DNA from: CAMTWB01 sp037441775
GTDB lineage: Bacteria > Desulfobacterota > Syntrophia > Syntrophales > CAMTWB01
Direction: 5' to 3'
Length of the DNA stretch: 28,436 nt
Assembly: GCA_037441775.1 (NCBI GenBank)
Contig: JBBIRO010000042.1
Coordinates: 1-28,436, forward strand
Part shown: one piece after another, positions 1-7,157 of the stretch
Layout of the letters: every line of letters starts with the position of its first letter
How positions within the stretch are numbered: position 1 is the first letter of the stretch
The notes under the pieces: model-generated
What the model was told of the DNA's origin: nothing
Database searches by the model: none
The model's input: the letters and a program-made list of their open reading frames with translations, nothing else
Translations under genes and position numbers: made by a program

Positions 1-1
1 A

Positions 2-76
2 ATTTCCACCATACACTCGGACATCCGGGATATTCGTCTGGAGATCAGGGAATTAAAGGCCTTGATAAAAAGGTAG
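2..76 (+). CDS. C-terminal end of an unidentified protein (5' truncated by window edge)
   Basis: Frame 2 is open from the left edge for 24 codons and ends at TAG (74-76). The residues are strongly charged and alternate with Ile/Leu in a heptad-like way (DIRDIRLEIRELKALIKR), which suggests an amphipathic helix or coiled-coil tail. It would converge on the oadB end at 190, leaving about 113 bp between, where only a weak AGGATA/TATCCT inverted repeat (86-91, 114-119) is visible. No function can be given, and the open frame could be chance. Confidence 0.35.
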   Translation: MSTIHSDIRDIRLEIRELKALIKR

Positions 77-189
77 CGCGGGCTTAGGATACTGGAGGCG
101 GTAAATGCCAAAATATCCTGACTTATCTTAAGTGTTGGAATTCTGGCAAATCTCTTCCGAAAATAATAGCGGCTCTGGTGCTAATTAAA

Positions 190-1311
190 TCATTTCAGCA
201 TAGTCAAAAAGAAACCGGCGGCGGCCGCGGTGCCGATCACGCCTGCAACATTGGGACCCATGGCATGCATAAGGATAAAATTATGCTTATCCGCTTCCCT
301 GGCCACCACCTGGGCAACCCGGGCGGCCATCGGCACGGCGGAGACCCCGGCGGCGCCGATAAGTGGATTGATCTTGTTTTTCATGAACAGATTCATCCCC
401 TTCGCTAAAATAACCCCGGCGGCGGTACCGAAGGCAAAGGAAAACAGTCCCAGGAAAAAGATATAGAGCGACTGGTGCGTAAGAAATACCCCCGCCGGCA
501 TCGTAGCGCCGATACAAAGCCCCAGAAAGATGGTAACGATGTTGATCAACTCGTTTTGAGCGGTATGGGAAAGGCGATCCACCACCCCGGACTCGCGAAA
601 GAGATTGCCCACCATAAACATCCCCATCAAGGCCGCCACCTCCGGAATCAAAAGGCAGATCACCAGGACGGCCAGGATGGGAAAGCCGATCTTCTCCAGT
701 TTCGAAACCGGCCTGAGTTGCTGCATTCTGATCTTCCGCTCTTCCTTGGTGGTCAGAAGTTTCATGATAGGCGGCTGGATGATCGGCACCAGGGCCATGT
801 AAGAATAGGCCGCCACAGCGGTGGCCCCCAGCAGGTGCGGAGCCAGTTTAGCAGTCACAAAAATGGTGGTCGGGCCATCGGCGCCGCCGATAATGCCGAT
901 AGCCGCCGACTCGGGCAAGGTAAACCCCAGCAGGATTGCCCCGAAGAAGGTGACAAAAACCCCAAATTGCGCCGCCGCACCGAGCAGGAGCGTCCGTGGA
1001 TTGGCAATGACCGGCCCAAAATCGGTCATCGCCCCCACGCCCATGAAGATGAGCGGCGGGATGATCCCCCATTTCGCAATGGCGTAATGGTAAAATACCC
1101 AGAGGAGATTGTCCTCCTTCATGAGATCGGCCAGGGGCAGATTCACCAGGAGTATCCCAAAGCCGATGGGAATCAACAGCAACGGTTCGTATTGCTTGGC
1201 AACGGCCAGAGAAATCAGAGCTATCGCAATGATCCACATCGCCACATTGCCCAGCGTTAAGTCAATTAGCCCCGTGCCGGCCCACACCTGCTGAAAGACG
1301 CTTAAGTCCAT
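190..1311 (-). CDS. mmdB: Na+-translocating acyl-CoA decarboxylase, beta subunit (OadB/MmdB/GcdB family)
   Basis: This is the integral membrane subunit of a biotin-dependent sodium pump: decarboxylation of carboxybiotin is coupled to Na+ export. The 373-residue protein is hydrophobic throughout, with about nine membrane segments. The family motifs are present: GGADGP with the Na+/proton Asp (D145, equivalent to Klebsiella OadB D203), and N315-x3-G-x4-S324 in NPLIGAAGVS, which matches the N373/G377/S382 set. The ATG at 1311 was chosen because the frame upstream of it overlaps oadG in another frame and does not read like this family. It begins 4 nt after the oadG stop and is the last gene of the minus-strand operon. 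Family assignment is firm. The substrate, methylmalonyl-CoA or a relative, is inferred from the mutase and epimerase genes alongside. Confidence 0.93.
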   Translation of the reverse strand: MDLSVFQQVWAGTGLIDLTLGNVAMWIIAIALISLAVAKQYEPLLLIPIGFGILLVNLPLADLMKEDNLLWVFYHYAIAKWGIIPPLIFMGVGAMTDFGPVIANPRTLLLGAAAQFGVFVTFFGAILLGFTLPESAAIGIIGGADGPTTIFVTAKLAPHLLGATAVAAYSYMALVPIIQPPIMKLLTTKEERKIRMQQLRPVSKLEKIGFPILAVLVICLLIPEVAALMGMFMVGNLFRESGVVDRLSHTAQNELINIVTIFLGLCIGATMPAGVFLTHQSLYIFFLGLFSFAFGTAAGVILAKGMNLFMKNKINPLIGAAGVSAVPMAARVAQVVAREADKHNFILMHAMGPNVAGVIGTAAAAGFFLTMLK

Positions 1312-1315
1312 GACG

Positions 1316-1456
1316 TTACTTCTTCGCCTCCCTTCCGGGCAGCAGGACGATAATCTTGCTATACAAAAAAATGCAAAGCTGCAGAATAAGCAAAACGATA
1401 AAAACCCCGCTAAAACCAACCACAAACACCTCTACCGCCTTCGACCATTCGGCCAT
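1316..1456 (-). CDS. small membrane subunit of Na+ pump decarboxylase (OadG/MmdD-like gamma subunit)
   Basis: A 46-residue protein too short for most gene callers. ATG at 1456 has an AAGGAG ribosome site 7 nt upstream; an in-frame ATG at 1462 is too close to that site. Residues 1-8 are polar (MAEWSKAV), residues about 9-34 form one membrane helix (VFVVGFSGVFIVLLILQLCIFL), and a short basic tail ends in GREAKK. OadG-type subunits have this plan (one N-terminal helix, cytoplasmic tail) and are encoded directly before the beta subunit, as here. The Pro/Ala-rich linker and metal-binding C-terminus of longer OadG proteins are absent, so this is a minimal version. It should hold the carboxyltransferase to the membrane subunit; this role is inferred from position and topology. 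Confidence 0.75.
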   Translation of the reverse strand: MAEWSKAVEVFVVGFSGVFIVLLILQLCIFLYSKIIVLLPGREAKK

Positions 1457-1472
1457 AACCATTCTCCTTAAA

Positions 1473-1496
1473 ATCAGATCGCCAGTACCGTCTGAT
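1473..1496 (-). repeat. small inverted repeat in the leader before oadG
   Basis: ATCAGA and TCTGAT are separated by 12 nt in the 116-bp gap between the CoA-transferase gene and oadG. On the minus-strand mRNA the hairpin lies just before the oadG ribosome site, and a second AAGGAG-like sequence precedes it. It could tune translation of the membrane subunits or protect the mRNA. No U-tract follows, so it is not a clear terminator. Confidence 0.3.
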
Positions 1497-1572
1497 CGTC
1501 TCTCCTTGTAATGCCGCGACGAAATTCAAGCCCCGCCTTGCCTGCCTGCTCCCTTTACATCCACATCCCGGG

Positions 1573-3060
1573 CTATCTCATGCTGCCCGCCTGCTGCAGG
1601 CGCCGGTGAAATGACGAGCCCTTCACCAGGGAAAGGGGAATGTGTCCCGGCTCCCTTTCCGCCAAGGCCAGATACTTTGACAGCGGCTTTCGATAGTCGG
1701 GATGGGCGCACTTGGCAATAATCTCCCGGGCCCGCTCATGGGGATCGATGCCGCGGAGATCCGCGACCCCCTGTTCCGTCACCAGAATATCAACGTCGTG
1801 CTCGGTATGATCTACATGGGAGACCAGGGGAACGATCGCGGAAACATTTCCTCCCTTGGCAATCGACGGCCCGACGAAGATAGAATACAGCCCATTCCTG
1901 GAAAAATCGTAAGATCCGGCGATGCCGGTCATGACCCTTGTGCCCAACAGGTGGCTTGAATTCACCTGACCCTGAAGGTCCATTTCCAAACAGCCGTTGA
2001 TCCCGATTACCCCTAACCGCTGGATTATTTCCGGTGAATTGCAGATCGTTACCGGCCGCAACACCATACACTGCTTATAACGGTCAAGCTTTGTCTTGAA
2101 TCTCCCCCACGCCTCCGGGGAAAGCCTAAGCGCCATCCCCGAAACCCATTCCACCTTGCCCGCCTCGAGTATCTCCAGCACCGGGTCGGTAATCGCGGGT
2201 AGGTGGAAGCGAAAGTTGGTAAATTCGCTGGCTCCGATTTTTCTCATCACCTGGGCGGCCAGATCCCCCACGCCTAGTTCAATGGGCGGCAGTGGATTGC
2301 TCAGACGACCGGCGCGAATCTCCTCGCGGAAAAACTCGAGGAGGTGCCGGGAGATCAAATCGCCCATCCGGTCCGGTTTGCTCTCGCCGGATGGGCGGTC
2401 GGGCAAGTCGGACAACACGATGGCTTTGATTTTACTGGGATCAACGGAAAAATAAGGACTGCCGATTCGTTTCAAGGGGTTACCCTCAATAGGAACGGGA
2501 TGGCCGCCCTTCTGATAGATGTCATGCAGGCCCTCCAATTCCCGAGGGACGTTGAGATTGATTTCTATCACCACTTCCGCGGCGCAATCGAGCCATTCCG
2601 GTGAATCATAGACCGCCGTGGAGGGGATAATGTTGCCTTCGGGGGTAATTCCCACCGCCTCGATAACCGCAATATCGACTTGGCCGAACCAGCCCCGTTT
2701 CACCTGAAGCGGCAACTGCCCGCCCTTGCCTTCGATGAATCGCACCTCTTTCCGGTTGATCGCCGCCCGGAGCTTATCGCCGCCGATGGCGCCGATCCTC
2801 GCTCTGATTCCGCCTGCTTCGGCCAGGGAATCTTCTACCTCGGGACCCAGCGGCCCGGCGCACAAGAGGTCAATCTTGATCCCGCCTGCTTTTTTGATTC
2901 GCTCCGCCAGCGCCAGAAATGTCGCTTTGGGGTAGCCCATAAGCGGATTGCCGGAGGTTGCAACCAGCATCCCATCTTGAAAAAGTTTCGCCGCATTGGC
3001 GGCGGTTTCTACCTTGTCCCGTAATTGCGGATGTCTGATCCTAAGATCAATTGTGTCCAT
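1573..3060 (-). CDS. acetyl-CoA hydrolase/CoA-transferase family protein (Cat1/ScpC/Ach1 type), atypical active site
   Basis: A 495-residue member of the family that moves CoA between acyl groups, for example succinyl-CoA and acetate or propionate. Family signatures are clear: SGNPLMGYPKA near residue 36, IEAVGITPEGNIIPS near 133-147, GVGDLA at 263-268, and the C-terminal SHVDHTEHDVDILVTEQGVADLRG at about 414-437. In characterised members the catalytic Glu lies in a TEVxQD-like segment after an FxNL block. Here the matching segment is FTNFRFHLPAITD (280-292), placing Pro288 at the Glu position by eye. The protein may use another residue, act differently or be inactive. ATG at 3060 is preferred over a TTG at 3072: AAGGA lies 4 nt upstream and the mcmB stop ends 1 nt before. 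In the operon it would load CoA onto the acid entering the mutase pathway. Confidence 0.88.
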   Translation of the reverse strand: MDTIDLRIRHPQLRDKVETAANAAKLFQDGMLVATSGNPLMGYPKATFLALAERIKKAGGIKIDLLCAGPLGPEVEDSLAEAGGIRARIGAIGGDKLRAAINRKEVRFIEGKGGQLPLQVKRGWFGQVDIAVIEAVGITPEGNIIPSTAVYDSPEWLDCAAEVVIEINLNVPRELEGLHDIYQKGGHPVPIEGNPLKRIGSPYFSVDPSKIKAIVLSDLPDRPSGESKPDRMGDLISRHLLEFFREEIRAGRLSNPLPPIELGVGDLAAQVMRKIGASEFTNFRFHLPAITDPVLEILEAGKVEWVSGMALRLSPEAWGRFKTKLDRYKQCMVLRPVTICNSPEIIQRLGVIGINGCLEMDLQGQVNSSHLLGTRVMTGIAGSYDFSRNGLYSIFVGPSIAKGGNVSAIVPLVSHVDHTEHDVDILVTEQGVADLRGIDPHERAREIIAKCAHPDYRKPLSKYLALAEREPGHIPLSLVKGSSFHRRLQQAGSMR

Positions 3061-3061
3061 G

Positions 3062-3472
3062 TCATCCTTCAAGCTGATTTACGTTTTCCTGGATGAATGT
3101 TGAAATTTCCTCCAGTTTGGCATGGGAAGGGAAAACACCGTGAACGCCGGTATCTTTTAGCTTGGGTATGTCATCCTTCGGGATAGTGCCCCCGAAAAGT
3201 ACCAAAACTTCATCGAGTTTTCGTTCGCGCAATCGGGCCAGCAGTCTTTTGGCAATAGGAACATGGGAGCCCGACAAGATGCTCACCCCAATCACATCCA
3301 CTGCCTCCTGAATGGCCACCTCGACAACCTGCTCCACGCTTTGGCGCAAACCGGTGTATATTACTTCCATTCCTTGATCCCTGAGCCAGTGGATCAAAAC
3401 CTTCGCCCCGACGTCATGACCGTCCAGACCGATCTTGGCAATCAGTACGCGAATGGTCTGCTTCGTTTCCAT
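3062..3472 (-). CDS. mcmB: acyl-CoA mutase, cobalamin-binding small subunit
   Basis: A stand-alone B12-binding domain of 136 residues. Residues 16-21 are DGHDVG, the DxHxxG motif whose His replaces dimethylbenzimidazole as the lower cobalt ligand. SILSG and a later FGGT complete the usual Rossmann-like cobalamin fold. The strong site AAGGAGGG precedes the ATG. It lies 21 nt after the large-subunit gene and overlaps the ribosome site of the CoA-transferase gene, so the split mutase is made from one message. It should pair with the adjacent 540-residue subunit. Separate large and B12 subunits are typical of archaeal and many anaerobic bacterial mutases. The substrate is set by the large subunit. 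Confidence 0.93.
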   Translation of the reverse strand: METKQTIRVLIAKIGLDGHDVGAKVLIHWLRDQGMEVIYTGLRQSVEQVVEVAIQEAVDVIGVSILSGSHVPIAKRLLARLRERKLDEVLVLFGGTIPKDDIPKLKDTGVHGVFPSHAKLEEISTFIQENVNQLEG

Positions 3473-3493
3473 TAAACCCTCCTTTTGGCCTAT

Positions 3494-5116
3494 CTACACC
3501 GTCGTCGGTTCATTAAATGTCCCGTACACCTGCTTCAGGGTATCCACGATCTCCCCCACCGTCGCCTTTTGTGAAAGTGGTTCGAAGAGATAGGGAATAA
3601 TATTCTCCCCGCGGCGGGCCGCCGCCGCAAGCTCCTTCAAGGCGCTATCCACCTTAAGCTGATCGCGGCTGGCTCGGACGGCCTGAAGCCTTTGTATCTG
3701 ACGGTTGATGGTTTCAGGATCAGTCTGGTAAATTTCCAGGTCCCGTTCCTCCTCCTTAACCTTGAACCTGTTCACCCCGACCAGGACCTTCTCACCGGAG
3801 CTGATCTTCCTTTGAATCGTGTAGCTCTGCGCGGCCAGTTCCCGCTGAATGGCGCCACTTTCGATCATCTTCACAATGCCGCCGTCGTTTTCGATTGCCG
3901 CAATGGTTGCCGAGATCTTGGCCTCCATCTCATCGGTGAGCTTCTCCACATAGTAAGACCCACCCAAGGGATCAACCACATCGGCTACCCCCGTTTCAAA
4001 AGCGAGAATCTGTTGCACCCGCAGGGAGGTACGGATCGCCAGATCAGAGGGAATCGCATAGACCTCGTCGAAGCAGGCCAGATTCAGCGATCTAGTTCCG
4101 GAAAATATCGCCGCCAGCGCATATATTGTTGCCCGAGCGATGTTGTTGAGCGGCTGTTCGGCGGTCAATCCCCCGCCCATCCCACCGGTTGAGAACCGAA
4201 ATTGCAGCGACCGGGTGTCCTTAGCGCCGTATTTTTCCTTCATCAGGCGCGCCCAGTAGCGCCTGGCCGCCCGCAACCTGGCGATATCTTCAAAGAAGTT
4301 GAAATCTCGCCCGCCGATCGGCAGGTGGAAGGAAAAAAGCGGCGCGATCTGATCGATGTGGGAACCCCTTTTGAGCACCTCCCCGATGTAAACCTCGGCA
4401 ATCGAGATGGCCAGCGCCACTGACTGCATCGTATTGGCCCCGTACTCCAGGATATGGGTCCCGGAAACGCTGATCGCGTTGAACCGTGGGATCTCTCTGT
4501 TGCAATACTCGACCAGATCACCCACCAGCTTAATCGATGGCGTAGGCGGGAATATCCAGGTCCCCCGGGCGATGTATTCCTTTAAAATATCGTTTTGAAT
4601 CGTCCCCCGCAGTTTTTTGGGCTCGACACCCTGCTTCTTCGCCACCAGCACATACATCGCTAAAATGATCGGCGCTGTTGCATTGATCGTGAAGGACGTG
4701 GATATCTGATCCAGCGGAATGCCGTCGAATATCCGCTCGAAATCCTCCAGGGAGTCCACGGCGACACCCAGCTTGCCAACATCGTCTTCCGCCAGTGGCA
4801 TGTCGGAATCGAGCCCGATCTGCGTCGGCAGATCAAAGGCTAGACTCAGCCCCGTTTGGCCGTTCTTCAGCAGATATTTGAAACGCTCGTTGGTGCTCTC
4901 CGATGTTGACTGGCCCGAATACTGCCTCATCGTCCAGAGGGCGCTACGGTACATGGTCTCGTAGATGCCGCGGGTAAAGGGATATTCCCCGGGATTGCCA
5001 AGCTTTTCTTGGTAGTTAAAATCCGGCAGATCCTCAGGCGTGTAGGAACACTTAACCGGCGTCCCCAGGCTGGAAACAACGGGACGCACCTCAGGTTCTC
5101 CTGTTTTCTTGGCCAT
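3494..5116 (-). CDS. mcmA: B12-dependent acyl-CoA mutase large subunit, methylmalonyl-CoA mutase-like but divergent
   Basis: A 540-residue substrate-binding TIM-barrel subunit of a carbon-skeleton mutase. It keeps the pair that marks a carboxylated substrate: Tyr66 in WTMRQYSG (P. shermanii Y89) and Arg184 in GTIQNDILKEYIAR (R207). The catalytic His221 (H244) is present. However, the residue before it is Thr220 instead of Tyr (SGTH, not SGYH). The usual H-x-Q block (HTQTAG in the second mutase of this window) reads STGGMGGG at 309-316, and TQSLHTN reads TRSLNLA at 342-348. These are active-site and B12-facing segments, so the substrate may be a substituted succinyl/malonyl-CoA rather than methylmalonyl-CoA itself. 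That is inference; the family is certain. ATG at 5116 has GGGAGG 9 nt upstream, inside the end of mce. Confidence 0.9.
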   Translation of the reverse strand: MAKKTGEPEVRPVVSSLGTPVKCSYTPEDLPDFNYQEKLGNPGEYPFTRGIYETMYRSALWTMRQYSGQSTSESTNERFKYLLKNGQTGLSLAFDLPTQIGLDSDMPLAEDDVGKLGVAVDSLEDFERIFDGIPLDQISTSFTINATAPIILAMYVLVAKKQGVEPKKLRGTIQNDILKEYIARGTWIFPPTPSIKLVGDLVEYCNREIPRFNAISVSGTHILEYGANTMQSVALAISIAEVYIGEVLKRGSHIDQIAPLFSFHLPIGGRDFNFFEDIARLRAARRYWARLMKEKYGAKDTRSLQFRFSTGGMGGGLTAEQPLNNIARATIYALAAIFSGTRSLNLACFDEVYAIPSDLAIRTSLRVQQILAFETGVADVVDPLGGSYYVEKLTDEMEAKISATIAAIENDGGIVKMIESGAIQRELAAQSYTIQRKISSGEKVLVGVNRFKVKEEERDLEIYQTDPETINRQIQRLQAVRASRDQLKVDSALKELAAAARRGENIIPYLFEPLSQKATVGEIVDTLKQVYGTFNEPTTV

Positions 5117-5118
5117 GA

Positions 5119-5541
5119 TTATTTTCCTCCCTCATGAGAGCCGTCCATCTCCTCGAGTTCGATCAGAACACCGTGGGTGCTTTTGGGATTGAGAAAAGCA
5201 ATTAGACGGCCATCCTGGGTTCGGCGCGGCGTCTTGTTTAAGAGTTCGATTCCCTGAGATTCATAATGGCGCAGCGCCGCTTCGATGTTTTCCACACCGA
5301 GACAGATATGATGGACGCCCTCGCCGCGCTTCTGCAGGAATTTTGCCGCCGGGCTTTCCGGGTCCATGGGCTCGATCAGCTCTATTGTGCAGCCGCCAAC
5401 GGGGAAAAAAGCGATTTTGGTCTTGATCGCCGCCGATTCATAGACTTTTTCCATTGGGATCCCCAGAATGTCCCGAAAGACGGGAATCGATTCGTCAACA
5501 CTCTTGACGGCAATGCCGATATGTTCAACTTTCTTGATCAT
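5119..5541 (-). CDS. mce: methylmalonyl-CoA epimerase (vicinal oxygen chelate family)
   Basis: This 140-residue enzyme swaps the 2R and 2S forms of methylmalonyl-CoA, linking the mutase (2R) with the biotin carboxyltransferase (2S). Two VOC half-repeats are visible. Likely metal ligands are His7 (EHIGIAV), Glu54 (CTIELIEP), His78 (GVHHICLGV) and a Glu in VLIELEE (128-131). Length and motif spacing are normal. An AAGGAG site lies 6 nt before the ATG. The stop is 2 nt before the mcmA start, so translation is probably coupled. Its place between carboxyltransferase and mutase genes fits the pathway order. If the neighbouring mutase uses a substituted malonyl-CoA, this enzyme would epimerise that compound. 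Confidence 0.93.
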   Translation of the reverse strand: MIKKVEHIGIAVKSVDESIPVFRDILGIPMEKVYESAAIKTKIAFFPVGGCTIELIEPMDPESPAAKFLQKRGEGVHHICLGVENIEAALRHYESQGIELLNKTPRRTQDGRLIAFLNPKSTHGVLIELEEMDGSHEGGK

Positions 5542-5552
5542 ACACTTCTCCT

Positions 5553-7091
5553 TTACAGGGGAATAATCCCATGTTTTTTCCGCGGTCTTTGTTCGGTTTT
5601 CCCCTTCAGTTGCGCAAATGCCCGAATAAGATAGGAGCGCAGGGCGGCAGGCTCGATAATCGCGTCGATCCAGCCCTCCTCGGCTGCCACATAGGGATTG
5701 GCAAACTTCTGCCGGTATTCATTAACCTTCTGAATTCGCATCTGTTTGGGATCTTCCGCCCGCTCGATCTCGTCTTTGAAAATAATGTTCGCCGCCCCCT
5801 CGGGACCCATGATCGCGATCTCCGCCGTGGTCAGGGCAATCGTCAAATCCGTCCCCACCAGCTTGGATACCGCCATTCCCGACATGGCCCCGCCGTAGAT
5901 CTTCCGGACAATCACGGAAATCCGCGGGACGACGGCCTCACAGTAGGCGTAGAGGGTCTTCGCGCCATGGCGGATGATGCCCCCGTATTCCTGCTGCTTG
6001 CCCGGCAGGTAGCCGGGGCAGTCCACCAGGTTTAAGATCGGGATGTTAAACGCATCGCAAAAACGAATGAAGCGGGCGGACTTGTCGGAAGCGTCGATAT
6101 CGAGCGATCCGGCGCTCACCAGCGGCTGGTTTGCAATCACGCCCACCGTGTTGCCATCAAGATGGATAAAACCGATAATGATGTTCTTGGCAAAATCCGC
6201 CTGGATTTCAAAAAAATCGCGGTTATCAGCAACCAGCCGGATGATCTTTTTCATGTCGTAGGCCCGTTGCGGACTGTCCGGGATGATCTTCTCGATCTCT
6301 TCCGTCAGGCGGTCCGGGCTGTCGTCGCATGATTCCCGGGGCGCCTCCTTGAGGTAGTTCTCCGGCAGGAAACTAAAGAGCTTTTTAACCTGTTCGAAAC
6401 ATTCCCGTTCGCTTTTGGCAACCAGGTGGGCCACTCCGCTAAGCTGGCTGTGCACCTTAGCCCCGCCAAGTTCCTCCGCCGTGATCTCCTCGCCGGTCAC
6501 CGCCTTGATGACGTTGGGGCCGGTGATGTGCATTTTGCTGATCCCCTCCACCATGAAGACGAAGTCGCAAAGCGCCGGCGAATAGACCGCCCCTCCGGCG
6601 CAGGGGCCCAAGATAAGAGAGAACTGCGGGACAAGGCCGGAGGCAAGCGTGTTGCGAAAAAAAATGGAGCCGTACTGACCCAATCCTTCCTGAATCCTGG
6701 CGCCGCCGGAATCTATTAAGCCGATTATCGGCGCGCCTACCTTAATGGCCAGATCCATCACATGGCATATCTTCCCCGCGTGGGCCTTCCCCAGCGATCC
6801 ACCCATGACGGTAAAGTCCTGAGAATAGATATAGACCAGCCTGCCGCCAATCCGCCCCGATCCGGTAACCACGCCGTCGCCATAAAATTTCTCCTTGTCC
6901 ATCCCAAACTTTATGCACTGATGGGTGACGAACATCTCGATTTCCATGAAACTGCCGGGATCGACCAAAGCCTCAATTCTTTCCCGGGCGGTGAGCTTAC
7001 CCTGTTTGCGCTGCCGTTCAATCTGCTTTAAGCCGCCGCCTAAAAGGGCCTGCGCCGTTTTTTTCTTTAATTCCTCAATGTTTTCCTTCAC
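5553..7091 (-). CDS. mmdA: acyl-CoA carboxyltransferase/decarboxylase alpha subunit (MmdA/PccB family)
   Basis: A 512-residue carboxyltransferase that moves CO2 between an acyl-CoA and carboxybiotin. Motifs: KLTARERIEALVDPGSF, the first oxyanion loop SGGARIQEG (128-136), QQEYGGIIRHGAK, and IMGPEGAANIIF. The C-terminus KHGIIPL is a variant of the family KHGNIPL. With oadB/oadG in the operon it is likely the alpha subunit of a Na+ pump decarboxylase; propionyl-CoA carboxylase beta is the alternative. The second acyl-CoA loop is odd: GGAMSGM (400-406) where relatives have GGAYDVM or GGAYIAM, and IALTTAEI where AWPTAEI is usual. GTG at 7091 is chosen because GGTGAGGT lies 8 nt upstream; an in-frame GTG at 7106 has no ribosome site. 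No biotin carrier gene is present in the window. Confidence 0.9.
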   Translation of the reverse strand: MKENIEELKKKTAQALLGGGLKQIERQRKQGKLTARERIEALVDPGSFMEIEMFVTHQCIKFGMDKEKFYGDGVVTGSGRIGGRLVYIYSQDFTVMGGSLGKAHAGKICHVMDLAIKVGAPIIGLIDSGGARIQEGLGQYGSIFFRNTLASGLVPQFSLILGPCAGGAVYSPALCDFVFMVEGISKMHITGPNVIKAVTGEEITAEELGGAKVHSQLSGVAHLVAKSERECFEQVKKLFSFLPENYLKEAPRESCDDSPDRLTEEIEKIIPDSPQRAYDMKKIIRLVADNRDFFEIQADFAKNIIIGFIHLDGNTVGVIANQPLVSAGSLDIDASDKSARFIRFCDAFNIPILNLVDCPGYLPGKQQEYGGIIRHGAKTLYAYCEAVVPRISVIVRKIYGGAMSGMAVSKLVGTDLTIALTTAEIAIMGPEGAANIIFKDEIERAEDPKQMRIQKVNEYRQKFANPYVAAEEGWIDAIIEPAALRSYLIRAFAQLKGKTEQRPRKKHGIIPL

Positions 7092-7157
7092 CTGAAAATA
7101 CCTCACCGGAAAGTCAAAAGCTCTGAAAAATTTCCTTTCATCCCCGCCCGGACCTTT

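Noticed and set aside
475..1260. A 261-codon open frame on the plus strand opposite oadB
   Set aside because: Its translation is rich in His, Gln, Arg and Pro with no fold signature, and it lies wholly opposite a gene with clear Na+ pump motifs. It is an antisense shadow of GC-rich codons.
5553..7091. Acetyl-CoA carboxylase carboxyltransferase
   Set aside because: Single-chain PccB/MmdA architecture, the KHGIIPL tail and the operon with mutase, epimerase and Na+ pump subunits point to methylmalonyl-CoA-type chemistry instead.
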